Part shown: positions 1 to 8,882 of the stretch, piece by piece
How the letters are laid out: every line of letters begins with the position of its first letter
Position numbering within the stretch: the stretch's first letter is position 1
Assembly (NCBI GenBank): GCA_913061475.1
Contig: CAJXUN010000002.1
Coordinates: 100,223-164,222 of the forward strand
Length of the DNA stretch: 64,000 nt
Reading direction: 5' to 3'
Origin: an uncultured Colwellia sp.
GTDB lineage: Bacteria > Pseudomonadota > Gammaproteobacteria > Enterobacterales > Alteromonadaceae
Translations under genes and position numbers: made by a program
The notes under the pieces: generated by a model
Seen by the model: the letters and a program-made list of their open reading frames with translations, nothing else
Databases searched by the model: none
Told to the model about the DNA's origin: nothing

Positions 1-806
1 ATTTTTCACCACATAAGTTTTTAGGTGGCCCTGGCAGTTCAGGGGTATTGGTTTTCAATAAAGCCCTGTATAAAAATAAAGTGCCTGATCATCCCGGTGG
101 CGGCACGGTTACTTGGACAAATCCTTGGGGCAAGCATAGTTTTTTTCATAATATTGAGATGCGCGAAGACGGCGGTACGCCAGGTTTTTTACAGTGTATT
201 AAAACCGCTTTAGCTATCAAGCTAAAAGATGCCATGGGCGTTGATAATATTCAGCAACGCGAAGCTGAAATAACTGACTATGTCATGCAGCATTTAGCTA
301 AAAATGAACGGGTAGTGATGCTTGAGCCTGAACTGCGTGAGCGTCTCGCTATCGTGTCTTTTTATGTGCCAGGCGCACACTATAATTTAGTGGTGCGATT
401 ATTGAATGATAAGTTTGGTGTGCAAACCCGTGGTGGCTGCTCATGTGCGGGTACTTATGGCCATATTTTATTAAATGTTGATCAAGATACCTCGGCAAAA
501 ATTACTCAACAAATTGATTTAGGTGATTTTGCTGAAAAACCTGGCTGGATCCGCGCGTCTTTTCATCCAACGACATCAGATGAAGAAGTCGCTTTTGTTG
601 TTGATGCCATTAACCAAGTGACTGAAAATTTGTCGGTTTGGAGCAAAGAGTACCGCTTTAATCCAGCCACCGGTGATTATGAGCATGGTAAACTCAATAT
701 TGAGTTTCCTAGCTTATCTAGCTTTAACGCGTTACCCGAAAATTTATTATCAACTAACGAAATAGCGCCTGAAACTCCATCCATGCTGCGTAAATTTTTC
801 GGTTGA
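1..806 (+). CDS. Class V aminotransferase (cysteine desulfurase-like), 5' end missing
   Basis: The reading frame is already open at the window edge (frame from base 3), so this is the C-terminal ~267 residues of a longer protein. It opens with the motif SPHKFLGGPGSSG, which is the PLP-lysine region of class V (NifS/SufS-like) aminotransferases; the Lys is the Schiff-base residue. Further on, RGGCSCAGTYGH and GWIRASFHPTTSDEEV match the C-terminal small domain of the large (~500-560 aa) stand-alone class V aminotransferases. Substrate cannot be told from this part; desulfurase activity is possible but not shown. There is no ATG near the apparent start at position 48 (a TTG inside the gene), so that is not a true start. 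A GNAT gene converges on it from the right. Confidence 0.85.
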   Translation, partial: FSPHKFLGGPGSSGVLVFNKALYKNKVPDHPGGGTVTWTNPWGKHSFFHNIEMREDGGTPGFLQCIKTALAIKLKDAMGVDNIQQREAEITDYVMQHLAKNERVVMLEPELRERLAIVSFYVPGAHYNLVVRLLNDKFGVQTRGGCSCAGTYGHILLNVDQDTSAKITQQIDLGDFAEKPGWIRASFHPTTSDEEVAFVVDAINQVTENLSVWSKEYRFNPATGDYEHGKLNIEFPSLSSFNALPENLLSTNEIAPETPSMLRKFFG

Positions 807-859
807 ATACGCAAATGCTTGGGTGTATTTGGGTATTCAAGCTAACAGTGAAGTCGCAG

Positions 860-1426
860 CTAATTAAAAACCACCATCATTTCGGCGGCTTCACAATGAC
901 AGTTATTATGGCATATTGGGCACTCGTAACCGGCTAAGCTAAGCTCGTGCCAACGGTCTGGATGGGTTTTTATTAGTATGCCACCGCATTTGGTAAAATA
1001 TTTTACCGCGCTATTACCCGGACTTTGTTTCCATAAGTGACTAACACCCGCGCGAGCACCTTGTTGCTTTGCCGCAACAATTGAACGTTTTAATAGCTCG
1101 CCACCAATACCATGGCCACGATAATTTTCATCAACAGTATTACATTTGAAATAACATACGTGCTCAGCAGCTACAGGCCAAAGTTCAGTGGAACACCATT
1201 GGTCTATTTGCCACTGCTGAACGGCATAAGTAATACGAAACCCTACTAAGTGTTGTTCGTGATAAACCACAAAGCCGGCATTGATGCCATTTTTAAGCCC
1301 TTTATCATACCAAGCTTGCATGCTGGCTTGATCAAGGTAACCCTCACCATGAACTTGGGTTGCTAAGTGAATAACAGCTGTGAAGTCAGTTGGGGTTAAT
1401 TGCTGATAATTAAGAGTTATGCTCAT
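860..1426 (-). CDS. GNAT-family N-acetyltransferase with Cys-rich tail
   Basis: A 188-residue protein with the GNAT fold. The central acetyl-CoA binding motif A reads NYRGHGIGGELLKRSI (about residues 101-116), the R/Q-x-x-G-x-G/A type. The acyl acceptor is unknown. The C-terminus is unusual: CPICHNNCHC packs five Cys/His pairs of possible zinc ligands into ten residues after the catalytic domain. It is divergent from the FAD oxidoreductase to its right and convergent with the aminotransferase to its left. The start ATG at 1426 leaves about 115 bases to the divergent gene for both promoters. Family assignment is firm, function is not. Confidence 0.8.
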   Translation of the reverse strand: MSITLNYQQLTPTDFTAVIHLATQVHGEGYLDQASMQAWYDKGLKNGINAGFVVYHEQHLVGFRITYAVQQWQIDQWCSTELWPVAAEHVCYFKCNTVDENYRGHGIGGELLKRSIVAAKQQGARAGVSHLWKQSPGNSAVKYFTKCGGILIKTHPDRWHELSLAGYECPICHNNCHCEAAEMMVVFN

Positions 1427-1541
1427 AAAGTTAACTTTTGTTTTTGCGATTGCAGCATTGTACTGTTTTTTCTGAGATACTTTAAGGGCATGATTTTATT
1501 AAGTGCCACGATAGCTAATTTACCGAATTTTGGAAGTGAAA

Positions 1542-2879
1542 ATGTACGATCCTTTGCATGATGTATCCCCTGGTTGTAATGAAAAATATCCCGAAAGTTA
1601 TTGGGCTAATGTTTCAGGTGTTGCGCCTGAGCATGACGGTGCCGTTATCGCCGATCTTGATGTTGACGTAGCCATTATTGGCGCAGGATATACCGGTTTA
1701 TCGTGTGCGCTGCATTTAGCGCGTGAGCATGGTATTAAAGCGCATGTTTTAGAAGCTAATCAAACCGCTTGGGGTTGCAGCGGCCGTAATGCCGGTTTTA
1801 TTTTAAAGTCTTCAGGTCGTAAACCCTATGGTCAAATGGCCAAGCAATGGGGTGAAGAGGTTATGCGCGGCATTTATCAAGAAATGGCTGCAGGTGTTGA
1901 TACCGTGAACAGCTTGATAAATGAAGGTATTGATTGCGATAAGCAAAGTGCTGGCTATATTAAAGTTGCTCATAAAGCCAATAAATTAAAAGAATTAGTT
2001 GAATTAGCTAAGCTACAACAAAAAATGTTTGGCTATGATGTTGAAGTACTGTCGCAAAGTGAAGTTCGTCAACAGTATATGGACGATCGCAATGCTTATG
2101 GCGCTATTCGTTATCAAGATGGTTTTGGCTTAAACCCGTTAAAACTTGCTTGGGGTTATCAAAAGTTGGCTCGTCAAGCTGGCGCAAAAGTGCATTGTGC
2201 AACACCGGTTACCAGTTGGCACTCAGAAGTTAACAAACAAATACTTCACACGCCTAATGGTATGGTCAAAGCACAAAAAGTGGTGATAGCGACGAACGGT
2301 TATACACCGAAAAATTTTCATGCTTTAACTACCGATAGAACCTTGCCGGTGCTTTCTCAAATTATCGTCACCGAGCCGTTAAGTGATGAACAAATTGCCG
2401 CCTGTAATTTTTTAACTTCAAATGTCGTTATGGACACCCGAGCTTTGAAATATTACTACCGAAAGTTACCGGACAATAGAATATTGTTTGGTGGTAGAGG
2501 GGCGATTACTGGCAAAAGTGCTGATGATCCTTATTACGCGCAGCGTTTACTGTCGGTGCTTAAAAGCAGTTTTCCCGCGCTAGCTAAGATAAATTACAGT
2601 TACGCATGGTCAGGTTGGATTTGTATGGCGCTTGATGACTTGCCCCATATTTATCAAAATGAGCAAAAATCGGTATTTTATAGCATGGGCTATTGTGGCA
2701 GTGGTGTGTCGTTTTCGGTGCAGGCGGGCAAACGCTTAGCTGAAAAAGTAGCTGAAAAACCCGTACCTGACTTGCCTTTGTACAACAAAGCATTGCCGAA
2801 GTTTCCCTTTGCGCCGTTAAGGCGAGTAGGGCAGTGGGGCTATTTTCATTATGGTAAAATAAAAGACCAGTGGTTTTAA
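1542..2879 (+). CDS. FAD-dependent amine oxidoreductase (DAO family, PuuB-like)
   Basis: A ~445-residue flavoprotein of the DAO family. The N-terminal dinucleotide-binding motif VAIIGAGYTGLSCALHLA is followed by an Ala/Glu strand (HVLEANQ) and the CSGRNAGFIL segment typical of gamma-glutamylputrescine oxidoreductases and related amine oxidases. The C-terminal FAD part GYCGSGVSFSVQAGKRLAE is also present. Likely reaction: oxidative deamination of an amine or amino-acid derivative using FAD and oxygen or a quinone. The ATG at 1542 is chosen over an upstream TTG (1530) because GGAAG lies just before it. PuuB-like function would suit a polyamine-making organism (speAB occur at 55.7 kb), but no other puu gene is adjacent, so no gene symbol is given. 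Confidence 0.8.
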   Translation: MYDPLHDVSPGCNEKYPESYWANVSGVAPEHDGAVIADLDVDVAIIGAGYTGLSCALHLAREHGIKAHVLEANQTAWGCSGRNAGFILKSSGRKPYGQMAKQWGEEVMRGIYQEMAAGVDTVNSLINEGIDCDKQSAGYIKVAHKANKLKELVELAKLQQKMFGYDVEVLSQSEVRQQYMDDRNAYGAIRYQDGFGLNPLKLAWGYQKLARQAGAKVHCATPVTSWHSEVNKQILHTPNGMVKAQKVVIATNGYTPKNFHALTTDRTLPVLSQIIVTEPLSDEQIAACNFLTSNVVMDTRALKYYYRKLPDNRILFGGRGAITGKSADDPYYAQRLLSVLKSSFPALAKINYSYAWSGWICMALDDLPHIYQNEQKSVFYSMGYCGSGVSFSVQAGKRLAEKVAEKPVPDLPLYNKALPKFPFAPLRRVGQWGYFHYGKIKDQWF

Positions 2880-2893
2880 CTGGTCTATTTTAT
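2860..2893. terminator. Bidirectional intrinsic terminator
   Basis: The hairpin AGACCAG...CTGGTCT (2864-2870 with 2880-2886) is flanked by A-rich sequence on the left and ATTTTAT on the right, so it can end transcription from both convergent genes. It overlaps the stop codon of the FAD oxidoreductase. Confidence 0.7.
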
Positions 2894-2920
2894 CTGGCTA
2901 TTAGTCAGCTTATGCCAGTA

Positions 2921-3874
2921 TTAGTCTACGCGGTTAGTGCGCAAACCTTGTTTAAATGCGCTGATATTTTCGGCGACTAAATCAAGCAACGCTTGCTGTG
3001 CTTGTTGACTTGCCCAAGCAATATGAGCAGTAATTCTTAATTTATCTGACTGAGCCGCTAATAGGATATGATCTTTAGGCGGCGGCTCTTGCTCCAATAC
3101 ATCTAACATAGCACAAGCTAATTGCTTGGTGTGTAAGGCATCGAGCAGATCTTGGTTATTAATTAAAGCCCCTCGGGCGGTATTAATCAGGATAGCGCTT
3201 GGCTTCATTTTTGAAAAAACTTCAGCATTAAACAATCCTTGTGTTTTTGTTGTTTGCGGACAATGTAAGCTAATAATGTCAGCTTGTTCAATAGCGCTTA
3301 AAAAGTCGATGCGCCCCGGTCTTATACTCTCTGTGTTAGGCCGCTCAGCGATTAATACCTGCATGTCAAAAGCGCTAGCAATATCAGCGACCTTTTTTCC
3401 CAGTGCACCATAACCAATAATTGCGATAGCCTTGCCAGCGAGTTCATTGCTGCCATTACCGTGTAAGCAAAAGGTTGCACTCTTCTGCCATAAACCATGT
3501 TGGCAATTACCATTATGATGTTCAACTTGACTGTAATAAGCCAGTAGTTGGGAAAAAACATATTGCGCCACTGAATTTTTTGCATAACCACTGACATGGG
3601 TTACGGCAATGTTAAGCTCTCGCGCAGCTTGAATATCAACATTATTAATACCGGTTGCTGTGATGCAGATGAGTTTTAATTGGGGTAATTGGTTAAGTAT
3701 TTCGCGGGTAAGTTCGACTTTATTGGTTAAAATTATCTCAGCGTTCTGGCAACGGGCAATTATTTGCGCGGGCGACGTTGTTGTATATAAAGTTAATTCA
3801 TCAACCGTTTGATTTAATGATGAAAGGTTGAGGCCTTGGCTAAAGGTTTGATAATCTAAAAATACGGTTTTCAC
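2921..3874 (-). CDS. D-2-hydroxyacid dehydrogenase (glycerate dehydrogenase-like)
   Basis: A 317-residue NAD(P)-dependent 2-hydroxyacid dehydrogenase, which reduces a 2-keto acid such as hydroxypyruvate or glyoxylate to the D-hydroxy acid. The nucleotide-binding loop is IIGYGALGKKVADIA (GxGxxG, middle of the protein). The three catalytic residues can be seen: Arg in NTARGALINNQDLLDAL, Glu in LDVLEQEPPP and His in ITAHIAWASQQAQ. The HIAWAS form is typical of the HprA (glycerate dehydrogenase) branch. It faces the FAD oxidoreductase across a shared terminator. Substrate is an inference from the family branch. Confidence 0.85.
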   Translation of the reverse strand: MKTVFLDYQTFSQGLNLSSLNQTVDELTLYTTTSPAQIIARCQNAEIILTNKVELTREILNQLPQLKLICITATGINNVDIQAARELNIAVTHVSGYAKNSVAQYVFSQLLAYYSQVEHHNGNCQHGLWQKSATFCLHGNGSNELAGKAIAIIGYGALGKKVADIASAFDMQVLIAERPNTESIRPGRIDFLSAIEQADIISLHCPQTTKTQGLFNAEVFSKMKPSAILINTARGALINNQDLLDALHTKQLACAMLDVLEQEPPPKDHILLAAQSDKLRITAHIAWASQQAQQALLDLVAENISAFKQGLRTNRVD

Positions 3875-3957
3875 AGCGCTAGCTCAGATGAAATTATTTG
3901 GCTAGCTTAGCGTAATTCGATGAATTGATCGATGATATCCTTGATGATTACTAATAG

Positions 3958-3993
3958 AAAAACGCCAGAGTAATATTTACTATGGCGTTTTAT
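3958..3993 (-). terminator. Intrinsic terminator downstream of nnrS-like gene
   Basis: AAAACGCCA...TGGCGTTTT forms a strong stem with a ~14-nt AT-rich loop. On the minus strand it follows the NnrS gene and is trailed by T residues. Confidence 0.7.
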
Positions 3994-4056
3994 TATGAAC
4001 ATTGTTTTTCGTATTGTTTCTAGCGTCGTTATTAGCAAACGTATGCTTTAAACAGC

Positions 4057-5262
4057 TTAACCTGGACGGCCATCAGCTCGTGATTTTATCAGCATAGGGC
4101 CATAAAAAATCACAAATAATCCAAAGCTAATAAACCAAAGCAAAGCGCTAATATCAATAAACATCAGGGTGTTTTCTGGCCAGCCCCACGGGCCAAAACT
4201 TCTGACGACACTGGCTAGCACCATTGAAATAAAGGCTAATGACATCAATTTAGGCGGTTGCAAGGCTCTGCCTGTATGGCCTAACGAAACCCGTGAAATC
4301 ATCGCGAGAATAACACCGCCGATACCCCCAATGGTGAGTAAATGCCAAATGTGATTACTAGGTATTTCAGGTAGTAAATAACTTAACCCCAGTAATATTA
4401 AGCCAAAAGCCAGAGCTTTAATTGAAAAGTGTAGCGACCATAATAATGGCACGCCTAGGGTTATCCACGGACGCCATCTTAACCAACGAATGGCTTGAAA
4501 AATACCGGCAACAATTAATATAACACCCATATATAAATGGTTTACGCCAATAAGTGGATGCAGTAACAACAATATAGTGATGAGCGCTAATGCGCCATTG
4601 GTTACTTTATCGAGCCAAGGTAACGGTACTGCTTTTGTGGTTTGCGTGCCATTGGCTGTGAACATCGGTGCAACACGGCCCGCCATGACTGAAATCAGTA
4701 AAGTCACTAACATAACACCGGCATAGCCAGCATATTGCGTAGATACTGACGCGGGGTAATATATACTTGCGTGCATCTCGGCATTTGCGATAGTGAAAAT
4801 AGTTAATAAGGGGACAAAAAATAAATTGCGATATTGTTTAATCGCCCATATTGGTTTCGCCAGTACAAAAGCAACACAAGGTAAAAATGCTAAATCTACC
4901 ATAGTGCTTAGCATAGGGGCCAATAGATTTGGAAATAGTAAGCTTACTCTGCCTAATAACCAAAGAAGAAATAAGCCCATTAAAAGCTTACCTTTAACGC
5001 CTGGAAGTCCGGTCCAATTTTGTACCGCCGTTAACAGAAAACCTGCAACGATGGCACAACCAAAACCAAAAATCATTTCATGAATATGCCACCAGTAGCC
5101 ACCACCTAAAGGTTGCAGGTTCAATGCGCCACGATAGAGCATTAGCCATAATAAAATGGCGACAACGCTAAATAAAGCTCCGGCTAGAAAGAAAGGACGA
5201 AAACCTAACCTAAATAAGGGGGTTATTTGTTGTTCTTTTTCTAAATCGGTAATTTGCATCAT
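4057..5262 (-). CDS. nnrS: NnrS family heme/copper membrane protein
   Basis: About 401 residues, nearly all hydrophobic, with roughly 11-12 transmembrane segments. It opens with PLFRLGFRPFFLAGALFSV, characteristic of NnrS, a heme- and copper-containing inner-membrane protein linked to nitric oxide stress and denitrification. Conserved membrane His residues can be seen in GGYWWHIHEMIFGFG, in NHIWHLLTIGGIG and in RVSLGHTGR. The ORF can be extended to 5304, but the ATG at 5262 has AAAGG upstream and gives the usual N-terminus (MMQITDLEKEQQ). It has no denitrification genes beside it, so it probably serves NO detoxification; that role is inferred. Confidence 0.88.
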   Translation of the reverse strand: MMQITDLEKEQQITPLFRLGFRPFFLAGALFSVVAILLWLMLYRGALNLQPLGGGYWWHIHEMIFGFGCAIVAGFLLTAVQNWTGLPGVKGKLLMGLFLLWLLGRVSLLFPNLLAPMLSTMVDLAFLPCVAFVLAKPIWAIKQYRNLFFVPLLTIFTIANAEMHASIYYPASVSTQYAGYAGVMLVTLLISVMAGRVAPMFTANGTQTTKAVPLPWLDKVTNGALALITILLLLHPLIGVNHLYMGVILIVAGIFQAIRWLRWRPWITLGVPLLWSLHFSIKALAFGLILLGLSYLLPEIPSNHIWHLLTIGGIGGVILAMISRVSLGHTGRALQPPKLMSLAFISMVLASVVRSFGPWGWPENTLMFIDISALLWFISFGLFVIFYGPMLIKSRADGRPG

Positions 5263-5370
5263 ACTGCAGCCTTTGGTATTTATGTGTTGACGATGATAAA
5301 GCACTCTAGATTAATTACTTTGCCGTATATCAAGTAATTGAACATTGAGTGAAAGTTACTTTGATTATTG

Positions 5371-5616
5371 CTAAGATACCGGCAATTCTAATTCAACAAT
5401 TTGCTCAGAAATTAATTCAAGTTTTTCTGACATCAACGCTTGGGCATCATATAAACCGCGATTGTAGTAAACTGCGCCCAATTCTTGAGTAAAAAAGTCC
5501 AGTAAAAAATCGGCATCAAACTGCCCTAAGTCTTGCTCTAATTCTTTCGCAAAATAACGCTGTAATTTGTCGATAAGTAATGATTTCTCTAATGCGGTAA
5601 ATTTTATTGCTGACAT
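5371..5616 (-). CDS. Small DUF2164-like protein
   Basis: An 81-residue acidic protein beginning MSAIKFTALEKSLLIDKLQRYF and containing FLLDFFTQELGAVYYNRGLYDA. The pattern of an N-terminal helix, then F-x-x-ELG-x-x-YYN-x-G-x-x-DA, matches the DUF2164 family as I recall it. Function is unknown. It lies upstream of nnrS in the same direction with ~110 bases between, so it could be co-transcribed. Confidence 0.7.
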   Translation of the reverse strand: MSAIKFTALEKSLLIDKLQRYFAKELEQDLGQFDADFLLDFFTQELGAVYYNRGLYDAQALMSEKLELISEQIVELELPVS

Positions 5617-5695
5617 AGGGGCACTTTTCCATTTGGGTCTGTTAATAATTTATATATTATACTTATTCTATCAATACTCACTTAAGTCAGATACT

Positions 5696-5827
5696 GTGAA
5701 GAAATCGTCGTTTAAACAATGGTGGCATACCGACTGCCAATTTTGTCGTAAATCTAGAATGATCATTTTTTGGTTAATTTTGATGTTGATCGCCGATAGC
5801 CTTTGGTTTGGCTTGATCATTCATTAA
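5696..5827 (+). CDS. Possible small single-pass membrane protein
   Basis: A 43-codon reading frame from a GTG. It starts VKKSSFKQWW, has a CxxC pair (TDCQFCRKSR), then one strongly hydrophobic helix (MIIFWLILMLIADSLWFGLIIH), an orderly layout of basic face then membrane span. No good ribosome-binding site is seen and the start is uncertain; TTG codons further upstream would add a second hydrophobic stretch. It ends 31 bases before iscX and could form a small operon with it. It may be a chance ORF, but the amino-acid composition looks like a real membrane protein. Confidence 0.35.
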   Translation: MKKSSFKQWWHTDCQFCRKSRMIIFWLILMLIADSLWFGLIIH

Positions 5828-5858
5828 AGATCTGAATATATAAATAATGAGGTAGGCC

Positions 5859-6059
5859 ATGAGTTACCGTTGGACAGATTCACTCGATATCGCACTCGAT
5901 CTAATTGAAGTACACCCTGATGTTGACCCGATGCAATTACATTTTCCACAATTAATGCAGTGGGTGCTGGCATTAGAAAACTTTGATGATGACCCAAAAC
6001 ATTGTGGTGAACGCGTACTAGAGGCTATTCAATTAGCTTGGATCTCCGAAGCGGATTAA
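5859..6059 (+). CDS. iscX: Fe-S cluster assembly regulator IscX
   Basis: A 66-residue acidic protein. The N-terminus YRWTDSLDIALDLIEVHPDVDP and the stretch ALENFDDDPKHCGERVLEAI closely follow E. coli IscX (YfhJ), including the LxxFDDDP motif that binds iron and the cysteine desulfurase IscS. IscX tunes IscS activity and may act as an iron-dependent regulator. GAGGTAGGCC precedes the ATG. In enterobacteria iscX is the last gene of the isc operon; here it stands alone before malic enzyme, with no other isc gene in view. Confidence 0.92.
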   Translation: MSYRWTDSLDIALDLIEVHPDVDPMQLHFPQLMQWVLALENFDDDPKHCGERVLEAIQLAWISEAD

Positions 6060-6121
6060 GTATTTTTCGCTTGCTAAATTGGGGAATAGCGCATTAAAGC
6101 TAAGCGTTTATGTTATATCAC

Positions 6122-6149
6122 TTTTCAAAAGATGATATTTGACTATAAT
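6122..6149 (+). promoter_or_regulatory. Putative sigma-70 promoter of malic enzyme
   Basis: A perfect -10 box TATAAT (6144-6149) lies 16 bases after a weaker -35-like TTTTCA (6122-6127), about 68 bases before the malic enzyme ATG. Confidence 0.45.
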
Positions 6150-6216
6150 GTGGCCATCGTTATTCTTGTGATGAATTTTCGCCATTCACTTAAAATATAA
6201 AGAACTTACTTCAATT

Positions 6217-7911
6217 ATGACATCTGAAAAAAATCAACGTCCATTATATATTCCATACGCGGGCCCTAGTTTATTAGAAACCCCATTACTGAATAAAGGC
6301 AGTGCTTTTAGTGAGGAAGAGCGCTCGCATTTTAATTTAACCGGGTTGTTACCACCACGCTTTGAATCAATCGAGGAGCAAGTTGAACGTGCATATATGC
6401 AGTATCGTACTTTTGATACCAACTTAAACAAGCATATCTATTTACGTGCGATTCACGATAATAATGAAACCTTATTTTTTAAGTTAGTCCAAGCGCATTT
6501 AGCTGAAATGATGCCGATTATTTATACTCCAACGGTTGGCGATGCTTGTGAGCAATTCTCTGATATTTATCGTAGTTCAAGGGGCTTATTTGTTTCTTAT
6601 GATCAACGTCATCAGCTAGACGATATTTTACGTAATGCGACAAAAAATAAAGTCAAAGTCATTGTTGTAACCGATGGTGAACGTATTCTTGGGTTAGGCG
6701 ATCAAGGTATTGGTGGTATGGGGATCCCCATTGGTAAGCTTTCGCTTTACACCGCTTGTGGTGGCATTAGCCCAGCCTACACCTTACCTGTTATGCTTGA
6801 TGTCGGTACTAACAATGAAAAACTGTTAAATGATCCTATGTATATGGGCTGGCGCCATCGTCGTATTGAGCAAGACAAATATGATGAATTTTTAGCCATG
6901 TTCATCAACGCCGTTAAACGTCGTTGGCCTCATGTGTTACTGCAATTTGAAGACTTTGCCCAACCTAATGCTACGCCATTGTTAAATCGCTATCGCGATG
7001 AAATTTGTTGTTTTAATGATGATATTCAAGGCACTGCTGCAGTGACTGTTGGTACATTATTAGCCGCCTGTCGCACTAAAAAAGTACAATTGTCGCAACA
7101 ACGAGTGGCATTTGTTGGTGCAGGTTCAGCAGGTTGTGGTATTGCCGAACAAATTATTTCGCAAATGGTTAGCGAAGGTATTTCTGAGCAACAAGCCCGT
7201 AGCCAAATATTTATGGTTGACCGTTTTGGATTACTGACCGATGGCATGTCTGGCTTACGAGATTTTCAGCAGCAACTTGCACAAAAACAAACCGCAATAA
7301 CACCATGGAATACTGCAGGTGAATATGCAACTTTGCTAGAAGTGATGCACGGCGCGCAACCAACTATTTTAATTGGCGTTTCAGGTGTGCCAGGTTTGTT
7401 CACTGAAGCAGTGATTAAAGCGATGAAAGCAAATTGCACCACGCCGATAATATTTCCATTGAGCAATCCAAGCCGCCAAGTTGAAGCCACGCCAGAGCAA
7501 GTGATTAATTGGACCGAAGGTGAGGTGATTATTGCCACCGGTAGTCCGTTTGCCCCAGTTGAGTATAAAGGTAAAGTTTTTCCTATTGCCCAATGCAATA
7601 ATAGTTACGTATTTCCTGGCATAGGTTTAGGTGTGGTTTCTGCTAATATAAACCGTATTACTGACGAAATGTTAATGGGCGCAAGTGAAATGTTAGCGAA
7701 CGCATCACCTTTAGCGAATACTGCAGAAGGAGAGTTACTACCGCCTTTAATTGAAATTGCAGATTTGAGTAAAAAAATAGCGTTTGCTGTGGCGAAAATT
7801 GCTTTTGAACAAGAGTTAGCTTTGCCGCTTACTGATGAGCAACTACTTGAAAAAATTGAAGCTAATTTCTGGACACCACAATATCGTCAATATCGGCGCA
7901 TCAGTGTTTAG
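6217..7911 (+). CDS. maeA: NAD-dependent malic enzyme (oxaloacetate-decarboxylating)
   Basis: A 564-residue malate dehydrogenase (decarboxylating), converting malate plus NAD to pyruvate, CO2 and NADH. Diagnostic segments are [19 protein letters not shown] (malic enzyme N-domain with catalytic Tyr), [41 protein letters not shown] (metal-binding Glu/Asp), [16 protein letters not shown] and the dinucleotide motif [17 protein letters not shown]. Length and motifs match the ~565-residue SfcA/MaeA type rather than the large MaeB type with a phosphotransacetylase domain. Own promoter upstream and a strong terminator downstream suggest a single-gene transcript. Confidence 0.95.
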   Translation: MTSEKNQRPLYIPYAGPSLLETPLLNKGSAFSEEERSHFNLTGLLPPRFESIEEQVERAYMQYRTFDTNLNKHIYLRAIHDNNETLFFKLVQAHLAEMMPIIYTPTVGDACEQFSDIYRSSRGLFVSYDQRHQLDDILRNATKNKVKVIVVTDGERILGLGDQGIGGMGIPIGKLSLYTACGGISPAYTLPVMLDVGTNNEKLLNDPMYMGWRHRRIEQDKYDEFLAMFINAVKRRWPHVLLQFEDFAQPNATPLLNRYRDEICCFNDDIQGTAAVTVGTLLAACRTKKVQLSQQRVAFVGAGSAGCGIAEQIISQMVSEGISEQQARSQIFMVDRFGLLTDGMSGLRDFQQQLAQKQTAITPWNTAGEYATLLEVMHGAQPTILIGVSGVPGLFTEAVIKAMKANCTTPIIFPLSNPSRQVEATPEQVINWTEGEVIIATGSPFAPVEYKGKVFPIAQCNNSYVFPGIGLGVVSANINRITDEMLMGASEMLANASPLANTAEGELLPPLIEIADLSKKIAFAVAKIAFEQELALPLTDEQLLEKIEANFWTPQYRQYRRISV

Positions 7912-7959
7912 TTAGTTTAGCTAACAATAACCTTCATTTAATTCAGCCTTATGTTATGA

Positions 7960-7988
7960 AAAATGCCCGCAGAGAGTGGGCATTTTTG
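7960..7988 (+). terminator. Intrinsic terminator of malic enzyme
   Basis: AAATGCCC / GGGCATTT stem closing a short loop, followed by TTG TC and T residues, ~50 bases after the stop codon. Confidence 0.8.
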
Positions 7989-8193
7989 TCTTTGGTTAAT
8001 TTTCAGTGGCATATAGAAAATAGCTAAGTGTCACTGTCACTTTATTAAGACAACTTACATCTTAGAAATCAATAACCTTAGTTTTAGTTAAATCCAAACA
8101 ATATGATATCCCTAGGCATTTGCATTTAATTCGTCTATAATCGCGCCAAAATTTATACACCCATTTTATTTAAAATTTATATAAGGGCTTATC

Positions 8194-8625
8194 ATGGCTA
8201 TCGAACGTACTTTTTCTATCGTAAAACCAGACGCAGTTGCTAAAAACTTCATTGGTCAAATCTACAACCGTTTTGAAACTGCTGGTTTAAAAATCGTAGC
8301 ATCAAAAATGATCCACTTAAGCCAAGAAAAAGCTGAAGGTTTCTACGCTGAACATAGCGAACGTCCTTTCTTTGGCGCTTTAGTTTCATTCATGACTTCT
8401 GGTCCTGTTATGGTTCAAGTTTTAGAAGGCGAAAACGCGGTGCTTAAAAACCGTGAAATCATGGGTGCTACTAACCCTGCTGAAGCTCTTGCTGGCACTA
8501 TCCGTGCTGATCTTGCTGATAGCATCGACGAAAATGCTGCTCACGGCTCTGACGCTTTAGAATCAGCTGCACGTGAAATTGCATACTTCTTCTCTGACGA
8601 AGAAATTTGCCCACGTACTCGTTAA
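8194..8625 (+). CDS. ndk: Nucleoside diphosphate kinase
   Basis: A 143-residue NDP kinase that moves the gamma phosphate between nucleoside triphosphates and diphosphates through a phospho-histidine. The catalytic His is H117 in the hallmark NAAHGSD (residues 114-120). N-terminal [12 protein letters not shown] and [16 protein letters not shown] are also standard. Full length for the family. AAGGGC lies just before the ATG, and codon use looks more biased than in the neighbours, as expected for a highly expressed gene. It heads the conserved ndk-rlmN-pilF-rodZ-ispG cluster but is separated by its own terminator. A TATAAT at 8136-8141 is a possible -10 box. Confidence 0.97.
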   Translation: MAIERTFSIVKPDAVAKNFIGQIYNRFETAGLKIVASKMIHLSQEKAEGFYAEHSERPFFGALVSFMTSGPVMVQVLEGENAVLKNREIMGATNPAEALAGTIRADLADSIDENAAHGSDALESAAREIAYFFSDEEICPRTR

Positions 8626-8691
8626 TTTTAAATCCAACATAAGGGCTTACCAAAACATTTGGAAGCTTGATGTTGTTTAAAAATTAATTTG

Positions 8692-8726
8692 AAGGATTTT
8701 ACTGATTAATCGGTAAAATCCTTTTG
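8692..8726 (+). terminator. Intrinsic terminator of ndk
   Basis: AAGGATTTTAC / GTAAAATCCTT, an 11-bp perfect stem with a 10-nt loop and a following T run (CCTTTTG). Confidence 0.8.
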
Positions 8727-8882
8727 TCTATTTTAAGGCAATATAAAATTGAATGTTTTTGCTAATTAGCATGCTGTTGAGAACATTGACTTTTGTTTAA
8801 TATATACCCTCTAAATTGTTTGTTTTAAGTAAAAAACGTATAATTTATTCTGTAATTTTTGTAGTTTGAGAAACTGTTTATC

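Noticed and set aside
5567..5695. Extended N-terminus for the small membrane ORF before iscX
   Set aside because: The extension overlaps the start of the DUF2164-like gene on the other strand and uses only TTG starts; the short GTG version is more plausible.
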